A stretch of 64,000 bases of DNA from Azoarcus sp. DN11. Its GTDB lineage: Bacteria; Pseudomonadota; Gammaproteobacteria; Burkholderiales; Rhodocyclaceae. Position 1 is the first letter of the stretch. Every line of letters starts with the position of its first letter. The stretch is taken from positions 1,302,001 to 1,366,000 of the forward strand of contig NZ_CP021731.1 of NCBI RefSeq assembly GCF_003628555.1, given 5' to 3'. A program made the translations under genes and the position numbers. Below are positions 17,881 to 29,644 of this stretch, piece after piece. The notes beneath the pieces were generated by a model that was given only the letters and a program-made list of their open reading frames with translations, was not told the origin of the DNA and did no database searches.

Positions 17881-18657
17881 ATGGCGGGCTTCCACGTCGT
17901 CATCCCGGCGCGCTACGCATCGACGCGCCTGCCGGGCAAGCCGCTCGCCGACATCGGCGGCCGGCCGATGGTCGTGCGCGTGCTCGAACAGGCGCGCAAG
18001 GCGGCGCCGCTGTCCGCGTGGGTCGCGACCGACGACGCGCGCGTCGTCGAGGCTGTGAAGGCGGCTGGCGGCGACGTGCTCATGACGCGCGCCGACCACC
18101 CCAGCGGCACCGACCGCCTGGCCGAAGTGGTCGCCGCGCTCGGCTGGGGCGACGACGAGATCGTCGTCAACGTGCAGGGCGACGAGCCGCTGATCGACCC
18201 GGCCCTGATCGCCGACGTCGCCCGTGCGCTGGCCGATTCCCCCGACGCCGCGATCGCCACGGCGGCGCATCCGCTGCACGATGCCGCCGAGCTCTTCAAT
18301 CCGAACGTCGTCAAGGTCGTGTGCGATGCGCGCGATTTGGCGCTGTATTTTTCGCGCGCACCGATTCCCTGGGCGCGCGACGATTTCGCGAAATCCCGCG
18401 ATTGCGTCCCCGCGGGGTTGCCCGTGCAGCGTCACGTCGGCATCTACGCCTACCGCGTCGAGTTCCTGCGCCGCTACGCGGGCCTTGCCCCATCGTCGCT
18501 GGAAACTTGGGAAGCGCTCGAACAGTTGCGCGCGCTGTGGCACGGCTACCGCATCCGGGTGCTTGCGGTCGAACGCGCGCCGGCAGCGGGCGTCGATACC
18601 CCCGAGGACCTCGAACGGGTCAGGGCGGTGTTTGACCGCGCGAGTCGAGTCGAGTAA
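17881..18657 (+). CDS. kdsB: 3-deoxy-manno-octulosonate cytidylyltransferase
   Basis: A 258-residue cytosolic enzyme making CMP-Kdo from Kdo and CTP for LPS core synthesis. The nucleotide-binding N-terminus [19 protein letters not shown], the [14 protein letters not shown] segment and [16 protein letters not shown] are diagnostic. [12 protein letters not shown] and [13 protein letters not shown] follow. It begins two bases after the trm112 stop. It belongs to the exbB-to-kdsB run. Confidence 0.97.
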   Translation: MAGFHVVIPARYASTRLPGKPLADIGGRPMVVRVLEQARKAAPLSAWVATDDARVVEAVKAAGGDVLMTRADHPSGTDRLAEVVAALGWGDDEIVVNVQGDEPLIDPALIADVARALADSPDAAIATAAHPLHDAAELFNPNVVKVVCDARDLALYFSRAPIPWARDDFAKSRDCVPAGLPVQRHVGIYAYRVEFLRRYAGLAPSSLETWEALEQLRALWHGYRIRVLAVERAPAAGVDTPEDLERVRAVFDRASRVE

Positions 18658-19380
<723 letters not shown>

Positions 19381-19463
19381 GCAGCATCTCCGGCACAGGC
19401 GCGGCGAGCGGCGGGTTCATCCCGTTCCTCGCCGCGTTTGCTTTTGCATTTCACGGGAGCGTG

Positions 19464-20720
19464 ATGGCCAGGACCAATCTTCTCTACGCCCAGTCGGGTG
19501 GTGTCACCGCGGTCATCAACGCCACGGCGGCAGCGGTCATCGGCGCGGCGCGCGAACGTGACGACGCTGTCGGGACGCTGTTCGCGGCGCGCAACGGCAT
19601 CCTCGGCGTGCTCGGCGAGGACCTGATCGACACCGCCGTGCTCGGCGCCGAGGAGGTCGGCGCGCTCGCGCACATGCCGGGCGGCGCCTTCGGCTCGTGC
19701 CGCTTCGACCTCGATCCGCCCGAGCGGAACCCGGCCCAGTACGACCGCCTGTTCGCGGTCTTCGCGGCCCACGGCATCGGCGGTTTCCTCTACAACGGCG
19801 GAAACGGCTCGATGGACGCCGTGGCCAAGCTCTCGGCCGCTGCGCGTGCGCGAGGCTATCCGCTGGCGTGCGTGGGCGTGCCGAAGACGGTCGACAACGA
19901 TCTCGAAGGCACCGACTGCTCGCCCGGCTTCGGCTCCGCCGCCAAGTATGCGGCGGTGGCGATGCTGGAGGCCGGCATCGACGTCGCTTCGATGGCCAGT
20001 CGCTCCGGGCGCGTCTTCGTGCTCGAGGTGATGGGGCGCAACGCCGGCTGGATCGCTGCCGCAACGGCGCTCGCGGCGCGGACGGCGGACGAGCCGCCGC
20101 ACATCATCCTGATGCCCGAAATCCCGTTCGACGAGGAGGTCTTCCTCGCCGCGGTCGACGCCACCGTGAAGCGCCTCGGCTACTGTGCCGTGACCGTCTC
20201 GGAGGGGGTCCGGCGTGCCGACGGCACGCTCGTGATGGAGCAGGACCACGACCGCAAGGGGCACGTGCAACTCGGCGGCGCCGGCCAGTGCATCGCGCGG
20301 CTGATTCACGCGCGTCTCGGTCACAAGCACCACTGTGCCATTCCCGATTACCTGCAACGTGCCGCGGGGCACCTCGTTTCCGCCGTGGATCACGCCCAGG
20401 CGAGCGCCGTGGGGCGCGCCGCCGTCGAGGCGGCCATCGCCGGGCGCGACTGCGTGATGCCGGCAATCCGCCGCCTGTCCGACGATCCCTATCACTGGGA
20501 TGTCGAATTCGCCGACGCCGCGGCGATCGCCAACCTCGAACGCCGGGTCCCTGTCCATTTCATCCGGGCCGACGGCCTCCACGTCACCGACGCGGCAAGG
20601 CGTTACCTGCGGCCCCTGATCGAAGGCGAAATCTATCCCGCGTTTGCCCGTGGCGTGCCGGACTACCGGCGGCTGAACCTGCCCTCGGTTCCGCGCAAGC
20701 TCGCGCCGTACGTCCCCTGA
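19464..20720 (+). CDS. pfp: Pyrophosphate-type 6-phosphofructokinase
   Basis: A 418-residue phosphofructokinase with GGGAGC as ribosome site before the ATG at 19464. The phosphoryl-donor loop reads GGNGS (112-116) and the next signature PKTVDND (140-146). Lysine in PKTxDND is characteristic of PPi-using enzymes (ATP enzymes have PGTIDND). The loop GGNGS keeps the glycine usual in ATP enzymes, where PPi enzymes usually have GGDDS. FVLEVMGRNAGWIAA and SEGVRRADGTLVMEQDHD complete the family. It may use PPi reversibly in glycolysis/gluconeogenesis, but donor use must be tested. Confidence 0.9.
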   Translation: MARTNLLYAQSGGVTAVINATAAAVIGAARERDDAVGTLFAARNGILGVLGEDLIDTAVLGAEEVGALAHMPGGAFGSCRFDLDPPERNPAQYDRLFAVFAAHGIGGFLYNGGNGSMDAVAKLSAAARARGYPLACVGVPKTVDNDLEGTDCSPGFGSAAKYAAVAMLEAGIDVASMASRSGRVFVLEVMGRNAGWIAAATALAARTADEPPHIILMPEIPFDEEVFLAAVDATVKRLGYCAVTVSEGVRRADGTLVMEQDHDRKGHVQLGGAGQCIARLIHARLGHKHHCAIPDYLQRAAGHLVSAVDHAQASAVGRAAVEAAIAGRDCVMPAIRRLSDDPYHWDVEFADAAAIANLERRVPVHFIRADGLHVTDAARRYLRPLIEGEIYPAFARGVPDYRRLNLPSVPRKLAPYVP

Positions 20721-20815
20721 AACGGGGCGCTACAGCCATATTCAGGCGGCGCGGCGGGCCGACGCGTATCGTTTCCCACTTCCAGGCCGCGGGCCGGCGG
20801 CATGCGGAGGGTGTC

Positions 20816-22561
20816 ATGCACGTATTGCGAACGGCGTTTGCGCTGCTCTTGTCCGGGGGGCTCTGGGGGCTGTCGGCGCCGCAGGCGGTGCTTGCCCAGG
20901 TGCCGGCACAACCGGAGGCGGCCTCCGGGTTCAGCCTCAAGCCGGCTGTCACGGCATCGAAAGCGATGGTCGTCACCGTCAACCCGCATGCGACCGCGGC
21001 AGCGCTGGAAATCCTGCGCGCGGGCGGCAGCGCCGTCGACGCCGCGATCGCCGCGGCGCTGGTGCTCAACGTCGTCGAGCCGCAGTCCTCCGGCATCGGC
21101 GGTGGCGGGTTCCTCGTCCAGCATGACGCGCGACGGGGCAGGACGAGCGCGTGGGACGGGCGCGAGACGGCGCCTGCGGGCGTGGACGAGCGCCTCTTCC
21201 TCACGCCGGGCGGCGACAAAATGGCCTTCTACGACGCCGTCGTGGGCGGGCGTTCGGTCGGTGTCCCCGGGCTGTTGCGCATGTTCGCCGACGTCCATGC
21301 CCGACATGGCCGGCTGCCGTGGAAACGCCTGTTCGAACCCGCGATCCGCCTCGCCTCCGACGGTTTTCCCGTCTCGTCACGCCTGCACGCGCTGATCGCG
21401 AAGGATCGCTTCCTGAGTCGCGACCCGGCCGCGCGGCAGCTCTTCTTCGACGCGGAAGGCCGTCCGCTGGCGGAGGGCGCCACGCTGCGCAATCCTTCGC
21501 TCGCCGAGGTGTTGCGTACGGTCGCGGAGCGGGGCGCCGACGCGTTCTACGAAGGCCCGATCGCGCGGGACATCGTCGCCGCGGTCGCTTCCGCCCCGAA
21601 TCCGGGCGTGCTGTCCCTGCGCGATCTTGCCGGCTACCGTGCCATCGAGCGACCCCCTCTGTGTGGCGCCTACCGCAGCTATCGCGTCTGCGGCATGCCG
21701 CCGCCCAGTTCGGGGGGTGCCACCGTGCTGGCGCTGCTCGGCATCCTGGAACGCTTCCGCCTGTCCGAAATCGCACCCGATTCGGCATTTTCCGCCCACC
21801 TGTTCAGCGAGGCGGGGCGGCTTGCGTTCGCCGATCGCGATGCGTGGTACGGCGACCCCGCGGCCATGACGGTCGGCCCGGCGCGGCTGCTCGCGCGGGA
21901 CTACCTCGCCGGCCGCGCGCAGCAGATCCGCTTCGACGACAGCCTCCACCACGCCCTGCCGGGCAACCCCGGCAAGGGCGCGACGCCGCGCGCGGTGAGC
22001 GTCGAGCAGCCGGCGACTTCCCACATCTCCATCGTCGACGCAGCGGGCAGCGCCGTGTCGCTCACCGCCTCCATCGAAGATGCGTTCGGCAGCCGGCGGA
22101 TGGTGCGCGGTTTCCTGCTCAACAACCAGCTCACGGATTTCTCCTTCGCGCCCGCCGACGAGCGCGGTCCCCATCCCAACCGCGTCGGGCCCGGCAAGCG
22201 CCCGCGCAGCTCGATGTCGCCGACCCTCGTGTTCGACGCCAACGGGCGGCTCTTCGCAGTCACCGGCTCTCCGGGCGGCAGCCAGATCATCAACTACGTC
22301 GCGGAAAACCTCGTCGGCCTGATCGACTGGAAGCTGCCGCCCGACACCTTGCTCGCGCGGCCGCACGTCGGAAGCCGCAACGGCCCCACCGAGGTCGAGG
22401 ACCGCCCGGACGCATGGGCGCTGGCGGCAGGCCTTGCCGCCTTCGGAGACGAAACCGTGATGCGCGACCTCACCAGCGGGCTCGGCGTGATCGTCAGGCA
22501 GGACGGTAAATGGATCGGGGCAGCGGACCCGCGCAGGGAAGGGGTCGCCGCCGGTTATTGA
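20816..22561 (+). CDS. ggt: Gamma-glutamyltransferase
   Basis: A 581-residue periplasmic Ntn-hydrolase precursor that cleaves glutathione and transfers the gamma-glutamyl group. A signal peptide (~1-27) precedes the domain starting with MVVTVNPHATAAALEILRAG. Self-cleavage should occur before Thr401 in PATSHISIVD, which becomes the small-subunit nucleophile. Downstream motifs RPRSSMSPTLVF and TGSPGGSQIINYV are the substrate-binding loops. GGAGG lies just before the ATG. It may supply cysteine/glutamate from glutathione. It converges with the PEBP gene, leaving 24 bases. Confidence 0.96.
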   Translation: MHVLRTAFALLLSGGLWGLSAPQAVLAQVPAQPEAASGFSLKPAVTASKAMVVTVNPHATAAALEILRAGGSAVDAAIAAALVLNVVEPQSSGIGGGGFLVQHDARRGRTSAWDGRETAPAGVDERLFLTPGGDKMAFYDAVVGGRSVGVPGLLRMFADVHARHGRLPWKRLFEPAIRLASDGFPVSSRLHALIAKDRFLSRDPAARQLFFDAEGRPLAEGATLRNPSLAEVLRTVAERGADAFYEGPIARDIVAAVASAPNPGVLSLRDLAGYRAIERPPLCGAYRSYRVCGMPPPSSGGATVLALLGILERFRLSEIAPDSAFSAHLFSEAGRLAFADRDAWYGDPAAMTVGPARLLARDYLAGRAQQIRFDDSLHHALPGNPGKGATPRAVSVEQPATSHISIVDAAGSAVSLTASIEDAFGSRRMVRGFLLNNQLTDFSFAPADERGPHPNRVGPGKRPRSSMSPTLVFDANGRLFAVTGSPGGSQIINYVAENLVGLIDWKLPPDTLLARPHVGSRNGPTEVEDRPDAWALAAGLAAFGDETVMRDLTSGLGVIVRQDGKWIGAADPRREGVAAGY

Positions 22562-22585
22562 AGTCCGCCGGGCCGCGCGCAGCGC

Positions 22586-23215
22586 TCAGCCCAAAAGTGC
22601 CGGGTTCAGCGTATAGGTCCCGGTCAGCTTCGCCTCGGCCAGCACGTGCCCCGCGATTGCGTTGCGCACCTGGGCGCCGCTGAACTGGCTGTCCAGCCCG
22701 CAGCATTCGACGTTCAGCGCATACAGCGTGAACACGTAGCGATGCACCAGTTCGTCATTCCACGGCGGGCAGGGGCCGTCGTAGCCGTGGTAGTTGCCGC
22801 GCATCGCGTCGTCGCTCGCAAACCACCCGGTGTAGTCGTTGATCCCCTGATGGGAGCCCAGGGGGCCTGCCGGCCCGGGCTTGCCGCGCGGCGTCACCTC
22901 GCTGGAAAAGCTTCCGGCGGCGATTTCCCGCAGGTCTGCCGGCAGGTCGACGACGACCCAGTGGAAGAAATCGACGCGCGGCAGACTCGCCGGCACGACG
23001 CGTCCTTCGACATTGACGTCGTCACCCTTGCCCGGCACGTCGGGATCATGGCAGATCAGCGCCAGGGAGCGCGTTCCGGCCGGCACGCCGCTCCACGCCA
23101 GGTGCGGATTGCGGTTGCCACCCAGGCGTACATGCCCTTCTGCGGCAGGGACGCAGAACGAGAACTCGCCGGGGATCCGTGCGCCGTCAGCAAAGCTTTG
23201 GCTGGAGAGTTTCAT
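22586..23215 (-). CDS. PEBP (YbhB/YbcL) family protein
   Basis: A 209-residue phosphatidylethanolamine-binding-protein-like fold. The start at 23215 has GGAG 9 bases upstream. Family motifs are ALICHDPDVPGKGDD (the DPDxP ligand loop), FFHWVVVDLP, GINDYTGWFA and YDGPCPPWNDELVHRYVFTLYAL. The bacterial members have unclear function. No signal peptide is present, so it should be cytoplasmic. Confidence 0.92.
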   Translation of the reverse strand: MKLSSQSFADGARIPGEFSFCVPAAEGHVRLGGNRNPHLAWSGVPAGTRSLALICHDPDVPGKGDDVNVEGRVVPASLPRVDFFHWVVVDLPADLREIAAGSFSSEVTPRGKPGPAGPLGSHQGINDYTGWFASDDAMRGNYHGYDGPCPPWNDELVHRYVFTLYALNVECCGLDSQFSGAQVRNAIAGHVLAEAKLTGTYTLNPALLG

Positions 23216-23303
23216 GCCAATGGACTCCATTCAGGTCGATAGGGATAGCTCAGTCGGCATTGTAGGCCGATGGCGGACGCCCCGTCCCGTCCGGGTGCTC
23301 GCC

Positions 23304-24842
23304 TCAACTCGCGGCCCGGCGGCGGAAGTCCCGTAGCCGGATCCCGAGAGTGAACAGCGTGAGGAAATAGGCCGCAATGCCTCCCAGCACGACGGCGGAC
23401 AGCCGCAGCAGGCGCATCGTCGCGGTCTGGCTGAACCACCATGCCTCGTCGCCCGCGCCGAACCACAGAACGACCCCCAGCACCACCAGCGCGACCAGCA
23501 GGCGCAGCGCCAACAGGCCCCAGTGCGGCTGCGGGCGATAGACGCCGCGTCGGCGCAGCCCCCGGTACAGCAGCGCCGCATTGAGCAGCGACGCAAGCCC
23601 GATCGACAGTGCAAGGCCGGCGTGCCTGAGCGGCACGATGAAGGCGAGGTTCATCAGTTGCGTCGCGACGAGCGTGATCAGCGCGATCTTCACCGGCGTG
23701 CGGATGTCCTGCCGCGCATAGAAGCCCGGTGCGAGGATCTTCACGAGGATCAGGCCGCTCAGGCCGACGCTGTAGGCGACCAGTGCGAGGCGCGTCTGCT
23801 GGACATCCGCGGCCGTGAATGCGCCGTGCTGGAAGAGCGTCGACAGCAGCGGCACTGCCAGCAGGGCGAGCGCCAGGGCGGCCGGGAGCGTGAGCATCAG
23901 GGTCAGGCGCAGGCCCCAGTCGAGCAGTGACGAGAACGCGTCCGGCTGTTCGTCGGCGTGCAGCTTCGACAGGCTCGGCAGCAGGATCGTCCCGAGCGCC
24001 GCACCGAGCAGGCCCGAGGGGAACTCCATCAGCCGGTCGGCGTAGTACAGCCATGACACGCTGCCGCTTGCCAGGAAGGACGCAAAGATGGTGTTGATGA
24101 TCAGCGAGACCTGGCTCACCGAGACGCCCAGCATCGCCGGCAGCATCAGTTTCGCGATGCGGCGCACGCCGGGATCGGACAGCTTGAGCTCGAATCGCGG
24201 TAGCAGCCCGATCCGTGCGAGCGGTCGAAGCTGCAGCGCCAGTTGCAGGATGCCGCCGAGGAAGACTGCCCAGGCCAGTGCGAGGACCGGTGGATCGAAC
24301 CACGGCGCGGCGAACAGCGCCATGCCGATGAAGGAAAGGTTCAGCAGCACCGGTGTGAAGGCCGGGATCGCGAAGCGGCTCCAGGTATTCAGCACGCCGC
24401 CGGCGAGCGCCACCAGCGCCATGAACAGGATGTAGGGAAAGGTGATGCGGGTCAGTTGCACCGTCAGCGCGAACTTGTCGGGCTCGGCAGCAAAACCGGG
24501 TGCCGAAACCCATATGATCAGCGGCGCGGCGACGATGCCCAGCGCGGTCACCGCGGTCACCGCCAGCGAAAGTAGCGTTGCGACGCGATTGACCAGCCGG
24601 TGCGTTTCCTCAGGTCCCTGGCGGTTCTTGTATTCGGCCAGGATCGGCACGAAGGCCTGTGAGAATGCGCCCTCGGCGAACATGCGGCGCAGCAGGTTGG
24701 GCAGGCGGAAGGCGACGAAGAACGCATCGGTCGCCATCCCGGCACCGAATGCGCGCGCGATGACGAAATCGCGGACGAAACCGAGGATCCGCGACAGCAG
24801 GGTCATGCTGCTGACAGTGGCGAGTGCGCGCAACAGGTTCAT
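23304..24842 (-). CDS. murJ: Lipid II flippase MurJ
   Basis: A 512-residue membrane protein with about 14 helices that flips lipid II across the inner membrane for peptidoglycan synthesis. The start [20 protein letters not shown] at 24842 is the usual MurJ N-terminus. [15 protein letters not shown] and [17 protein letters not shown] follow, with central charged residues in helices. An in-frame ATG six codons earlier is unlikely. It is divergent from rpsT, a common arrangement in betaproteobacteria. Confidence 0.96.
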   Translation of the reverse strand: MNLLRALATVSSMTLLSRILGFVRDFVIARAFGAGMATDAFFVAFRLPNLLRRMFAEGAFSQAFVPILAEYKNRQGPEETHRLVNRVATLLSLAVTAVTALGIVAAPLIIWVSAPGFAAEPDKFALTVQLTRITFPYILFMALVALAGGVLNTWSRFAIPAFTPVLLNLSFIGMALFAAPWFDPPVLALAWAVFLGGILQLALQLRPLARIGLLPRFELKLSDPGVRRIAKLMLPAMLGVSVSQVSLIINTIFASFLASGSVSWLYYADRLMEFPSGLLGAALGTILLPSLSKLHADEQPDAFSSLLDWGLRLTLMLTLPAALALALLAVPLLSTLFQHGAFTAADVQQTRLALVAYSVGLSGLILVKILAPGFYARQDIRTPVKIALITLVATQLMNLAFIVPLRHAGLALSIGLASLLNAALLYRGLRRRGVYRPQPHWGLLALRLLVALVVLGVVLWFGAGDEAWWFSQTATMRLLRLSAVVLGGIAAYFLTLFTLGIRLRDFRRRAAS

Positions 24843-24897
24843 CGGGTGGGAGCGTGGCAAAAGACGCGATGATAGCTGCTGGCGGGCGCCAATGCAC

Positions 24898-24926
24898 TTG
24901 CGCGGTGTGAGGTAACGCGGTAGACT
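24898..24926 (+). promoter_or_regulatory. rpsT promoter
   Basis: TTGCGC (24898-24903) and TAGACT (24921-24926) are spaced by exactly 17 bases, with the ATG 40 bases further on. GGAAG serves as ribosome site. Confidence 0.5.
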
Positions 24927-24966
24927 CGCGCGTTTTCTAGAACCACTTCAACGGAAGAACATACAT

Positions 24967-25233
24967 ATGGCCAATTCGGCACAAGCCCGCAAGCGCGCCC
25001 GTCAGGCGGTCGTGGCCCGCGCTCACAATGGCAGCCTCCGTTCTCGTCTGCGTACCGCGATCAAGGCTGTGCAAAAGGCCGTCGTCGGTGGCGACAAGGC
25101 TGCGGCTCAGGCGGTGTTCCGCACCTCGATGAGCACCATCGACAGCATCGCCGACAAGAAGATCATCCACAAGAACAAGGCCGCTCGCCACAAGAGCCGC
25201 CTGTCGGCCGCGATCAAGGCGATGGCTGCCTGA
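24967..25233 (+). CDS. rpsT: 30S ribosomal protein S20
   Basis: An 88-residue basic protein of the small ribosomal subunit that binds 16S rRNA. It begins [20 protein letters not shown] and carries the helical core [12 protein letters not shown]. Near the end is [20 protein letters not shown], which is diagnostic. It is a single-gene unit with a promoter upstream and a strong hairpin terminator downstream. Confidence 0.98.
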   Translation: MANSAQARKRARQAVVARAHNGSLRSRLRTAIKAVQKAVVGGDKAAAQAVFRTSMSTIDSIADKKIIHKNKAARHKSRLSAAIKAMAA

Positions 25234-25248
25234 TCTCCCGGTTCTCGT

Positions 25249-25288
25249 GGAAACAAAAACGGCGACTTCGGTCGCCGTTTTTGTTTCC
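25249..25288. terminator. Bidirectional terminator between rpsT and the DUF3579 gene
   Basis: An 18-base perfect stem, GGAAACAAAAACGGCGAC (25249-25266), TTCG loop, then its complement ending 25288. A-rich and T-rich arms supply a U-tract in both directions, fitting the convergent genes rpsT and DUF3579. Confidence 0.9.
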
Positions 25289-25319
25289 GCTTCGTGCGCG
25301 GTGCCCTGCGCTTTCCGGA

Positions 25320-25616
25320 TCAGATTTTCATGTGTTCGTCGTCGATCCTGTCGAGGATGAGATCGTTGTCCTTCGCAAAGTTGATCAGGAATTTGTAGGC
25401 GAGCGGTTCGACCTCATACAGCCTGGCATCCACCAGCACCACCTTATGCCCCTTGAGCGAGCATCCCGGGCGTACGTAGGGCGAGTACATCATGCGGTTG
25501 TCGGAGCCGAAGGCCGACATGATTCCGCACAGCCGATCGGCCCAGTCGCTCGGGCGGAAGGTTTTCCCTTCGCGCGTGACTCCGACGATGACGAAGCTTT
25601 CGATCGATTGGCTCAT
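25320..25616 (-). CDS. DUF3579 family protein
   Basis: A 98-residue cytoplasmic protein of unknown function typical of betaproteobacteria. Recognisable segments are FVIVGVTREGKTFRPSDWAD, RLCGIMSAFGSDNRMMYSPY and KFLINFAKDNDLILDRIDDE. It lies between rpsT and argD, a conserved neighbourhood. Confidence 0.85.
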   Translation of the reverse strand: MSQSIESFVIVGVTREGKTFRPSDWADRLCGIMSAFGSDNRMMYSPYVRPGCSLKGHKVVLVDARLYEVEPLAYKFLINFAKDNDLILDRIDDEHMKI

Positions 25617-25929
25617 AAGGCGAGGTTCGGCGGCTGCGGAAAATTCCCGAGGATGGTGCGCCGGCTGGAGCCGGAACTGCTGGCACCACGAAAGACGGGG
25701 CGCATTCTAGCAGAAATTCGCCCCCTTTTTCCCGTCATGCGGCGGGCGATTTCGGAATGCGGATGCCGGTTGGTGCCGCCCACGCTGCGCGGCGGCGGCT
25801 GCCGCCACCCCTCCTGCGGCCCTGGAACCTATACAATGCCTGCAGTTTTCGCTTAACATCACTCTTCAACCTTTCACGGCGGCATGTGCCGCCGTGCGCG
25901 TTTTAGCCATATCCTGAACGGGGTCGCCC
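25617..25929. other. 313-base intergenic region before argD
   Basis: This region carries the upstream sequence of the DUF3579 gene (minus) and the leader of argD (plus). A possible -10 (TACAAT, 25832-25837) is visible without a convincing -35. A perfect 10-base hairpin sits at 25875-25896. I see no protein-coding potential worth calling. Confidence 0.5.
25875..25896 (+). terminator. Hairpin in the argD leader
   Basis: CACGGCGGCA and TGCCGCCGTG are perfect complements with only TG between them, so a few inner pairs must open. CGCGTTTTAG follows. The element lies 34 bases upstream of the argD ATG, downstream of the likely promoter. It could act as an attenuator or just a leader structure. Confidence 0.4.
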
Positions 25930-27102
25930 ATGTCGCATCTCATGAATACCTACGCCAGACTGCCCGCCGCTTTCACGCATGGGGAGGGCGTCTGGCTCTT
26001 TGATGAGACCGGCAAGCGCTATCTCGATGCGCTCTCGGGCATTGCGGTGTCCACGCTCGGCCACAACCATCCGCGCCTCGTCCGCACCATTGCGGAGCAG
26101 GCTGCGAGCGTGCTCCACACGTCCAATCTCTACCGCATCCCGCGCCAGGAAGAACTGGGCGACCGGATCGCCGCCCTGTCCGGCATGGATGAGGTGTTCT
26201 TCTGCAATTCGGGTTGCGAAGCCAACGAGGCGGCGATCAAGCTGGCGCGTTTCTACGGTCACAAGAAGCACGTCGAGCACCCCGAAATCATCGTCATGGA
26301 AAACGCCTTCCATGGACGCACCCTGGCCACCCTCTCCGCCACCGGCAACCGCAAGACGCAGGCGGGATTCGAGCCGCTCGTGACCGGTTTCGTGCGCGTG
26401 CCGTACAGGGACATCGGCGCGATCCGCGCGGTGGGCGAGCACAACCACAACGTCGTCGCCGTGATGCTGGAAATGGTCCAGGGCGAGGGCGGCATCAACA
26501 TCGCCGACGACGCCTTCCAGCGCGAGCTGCGCGCGTTGTGCGACGAGCGCGGCTGGCTGCTGATCTGCGACGAGGTGCAATGCGGTATCGGCCGCACCGG
26601 GCACTGGTTCGGTTTCCAGCAGTCGGGCATCAAGCCCGACGTGATGACCTTGGCCAAAGGCCTCGGTTCGGGTGTGCCGATCGGTGCCTGCGTGACGTCG
26701 GGGCGCGCGGCGGGCCTGTTCGGGCCGGGGAACCACGGCTCCACCTTCGGCGGCAACCCGCTCGCCTGCGCCGCCGGCCTCACGACCCTCGCCGAGATCG
26801 AGGAAAAGGGGTTGATGGAGAGCGCAGTCCGCGTCGGTGACGCGATCCGCGCCGGCATGCGCGAAGCCCTCGCCGGCGTGAACGGCGTCGTCGACATCCG
26901 TGGCCGCGGCCTGATGATCGGCATCGAACTCGACCGTCCCTGCGGCGACCTCGTGCGCCAGGCGCTCGACGCCGGCCTGCTGATCAACGTCACCGCCGAG
27001 CGCGTCATCCGCCTGCTTCCGGCGCTGGTGTTCACCGAGCAGGACGCCCAGACGCTCGTGTCGCAGCTGGCGCCGCTCGTGCGCAAGTTCCTCTCCCAAT
27101 AA
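25930..27102 (+). CDS. argD: Acetylornithine aminotransferase
   Basis: A 390-residue PLP enzyme of arginine biosynthesis converting N-acetylglutamate semialdehyde to N-acetylornithine. The PLP lysine is Lys243 in TLAKGLGSGVPIGA. The phosphate-binding FCNSGCEANEAAIKLAR, ENAFHGRTLATLSATG and LICDEVQCGIGRTG are all class-III transaminase motifs. It begins the argD-argF-argG run; argF follows after 13 bases. Confidence 0.95.
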   Translation: MSHLMNTYARLPAAFTHGEGVWLFDETGKRYLDALSGIAVSTLGHNHPRLVRTIAEQAASVLHTSNLYRIPRQEELGDRIAALSGMDEVFFCNSGCEANEAAIKLARFYGHKKHVEHPEIIVMENAFHGRTLATLSATGNRKTQAGFEPLVTGFVRVPYRDIGAIRAVGEHNHNVVAVMLEMVQGEGGINIADDAFQRELRALCDERGWLLICDEVQCGIGRTGHWFGFQQSGIKPDVMTLAKGLGSGVPIGACVTSGRAAGLFGPGNHGSTFGGNPLACAAGLTTLAEIEEKGLMESAVRVGDAIRAGMREALAGVNGVVDIRGRGLMIGIELDRPCGDLVRQALDAGLLINVTAERVIRLLPALVFTEQDAQTLVSQLAPLVRKFLSQ

Positions 27103-27115
27103 GGAGGAGCCCGGC

Positions 27116-28039
27116 ATGACCAAACCGCGGCACTACCTGCAGTTCAAGGATTTCACGCGCGAGGAGTACGAGTACCTGTTCGGCCGCGTGCGCTGGATCA
27201 AGGACAAGTTCAAGCGCTACGAACCGTATCACCCGATGTTCGACCGCACGCTGGTGATGATCTTCGAAAAGGCCAGCACGCGCACCCGACTGTCCTTCGA
27301 GGCCGGGATGCAGCAGCTGGGCGGTTCGGCGATCTACCTGAACACGCGCGATTCGCAGCTCGGTCGCGGCGAGCCGGTCGAGGACGCCGCGCAGGTCATC
27401 TCGCGCATGAGCGACGTCGTGATGATCCGCACCTTCCAGCAGGACATCATCGAGCGTTTCGCCGCCAATTCGCGCGTGCCGGTGATCAACGGGCTGACCA
27501 ACGAGTATCACCCCTGTCAGATCCTCGCCGACATCTACACCTTCATCGAGCATCGCGGTTCGATCCAGGGCAAGACGGTCGCGTGGGTCGGCGATGCGAA
27601 CAACATGTCCTACACCTGGCTGCAGGCGGCCGAGGGGCTCGATTTCACGGTTCGCGTGTCGACACCCCCGGGTTACGCGATCGACCCCGCGAGCGCCGGC
27701 CTCGCCGGAAGCGGACACTTCGAACTGTTCGACGATCCGATGGAAGCGTGCCGCGGTGCCGATCTCGTGACCACGGACGTGTGGACCTCGATGGGGTACG
27801 AAGCCGAGAACGAGGCGCGCATGAAGGCCTTCGCCGACTGGTGCGTGGATGCCGACATGATGGCGGCCGCCAATCCCGGTGCGCTGTTCATGCACTGCCT
27901 GCCCGCGCATCGTGGCGAGGAGGTTACGGCAGAGGTGATCGACGGACCGCAGTCCGTGGTGTGGGACGAGGCCGAGAACCGGCTGCATGCGCAGAAGGCC
28001 CTGATGGAATACCTCTTGTTCGGCAAGGTCGAGCAGTAG
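27116..28039 (+). CDS. argF: Ornithine carbamoyltransferase
   Basis: A 307-residue enzyme forming citrulline from ornithine and carbamoyl phosphate. The carbamoyl-phosphate loop FEKASTRTRLSFEAGMQQLG, the HPCQILAD motif and the C-terminal FMHCLPAHRGEEV are complete. A GGAGGAG ribosome site precedes the ATG. Co-transcribed with argD. Confidence 0.97.
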   Translation: MTKPRHYLQFKDFTREEYEYLFGRVRWIKDKFKRYEPYHPMFDRTLVMIFEKASTRTRLSFEAGMQQLGGSAIYLNTRDSQLGRGEPVEDAAQVISRMSDVVMIRTFQQDIIERFAANSRVPVINGLTNEYHPCQILADIYTFIEHRGSIQGKTVAWVGDANNMSYTWLQAAEGLDFTVRVSTPPGYAIDPASAGLAGSGHFELFDDPMEACRGADLVTTDVWTSMGYEAENEARMKAFADWCVDADMMAAANPGALFMHCLPAHRGEEVTAEVIDGPQSVVWDEAENRLHAQKALMEYLLFGKVEQ

Positions 28040-28105
28040 CCGGCGAGGTCGAAGGATTGCGGTGTCCGGCACGCAAGGCCTGCCGGCCCGCAGTAGCGGA
28101 AAAGC

Positions 28106-28123
28106 GGCCGTGGCAGCACGGCC
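28106..28123 (+). other. Hairpin in the argF-argG gap
   Basis: GGCCGTG and CACGGCC flank a GCAG loop, 35 bases before the argG start. Only TTCAG follows, so it is not a convincing terminator. It may tune argG expression or protect mRNA ends. Confidence 0.3.
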
Positions 28124-28157
28124 TTCAGTCAAGCGGTAAGGAAAAGCGGAAATCCAC

Positions 28158-29387
<1,230 letters not shown>

Positions 29388-29399
29388 GGAGCAGCCGGG

Positions 29400-29630
29400 A
29401 TGGAGGGTGACCCGATCATTTTCGGGCTGACGGTAGCGGAATTCGAGGATTGGTCGCTCAAGATCCTCGTCACCGCGCTGATCGTGTACATGCTGTTCAT
29501 CATCGGCAACCTCGCGAAACAGTCCAAGGCCGGCCGTTATGGCACGATCTGGCTGTTCGTCGCCCTCGGACTCGGTTTCGTCGGCTTCGTGGCCAAGAGC
29601 TTGATCCAGAAATTCATGGGTATCGAATAA
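29400..29630 (+). CDS. DUF2788 small membrane protein
   Basis: A 76-residue protein with two membrane helices (~19-39 and ~47-68), matching the DUF2788 family. AAGGAG precedes the ATG. It follows argG by 12 bases and precedes the PpnP-like gene. No function is known. Confidence 0.8.
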   Translation: MEGDPIIFGLTVAEFEDWSLKILVTALIVYMLFIIGNLAKQSKAGRYGTIWLFVALGLGFVGFVAKSLIQKFMGIE

Positions 29631-29644
29631 GGGAACACCATTTC

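Noticed and set aside
19697..22561. Long frame fusing the end of pfp region with ggt
   Set aside because: The first ~373 codons are an out-of-frame reading of pfp; a signal peptide and GGAGG ribosome site mark the true ggt start at 20816.
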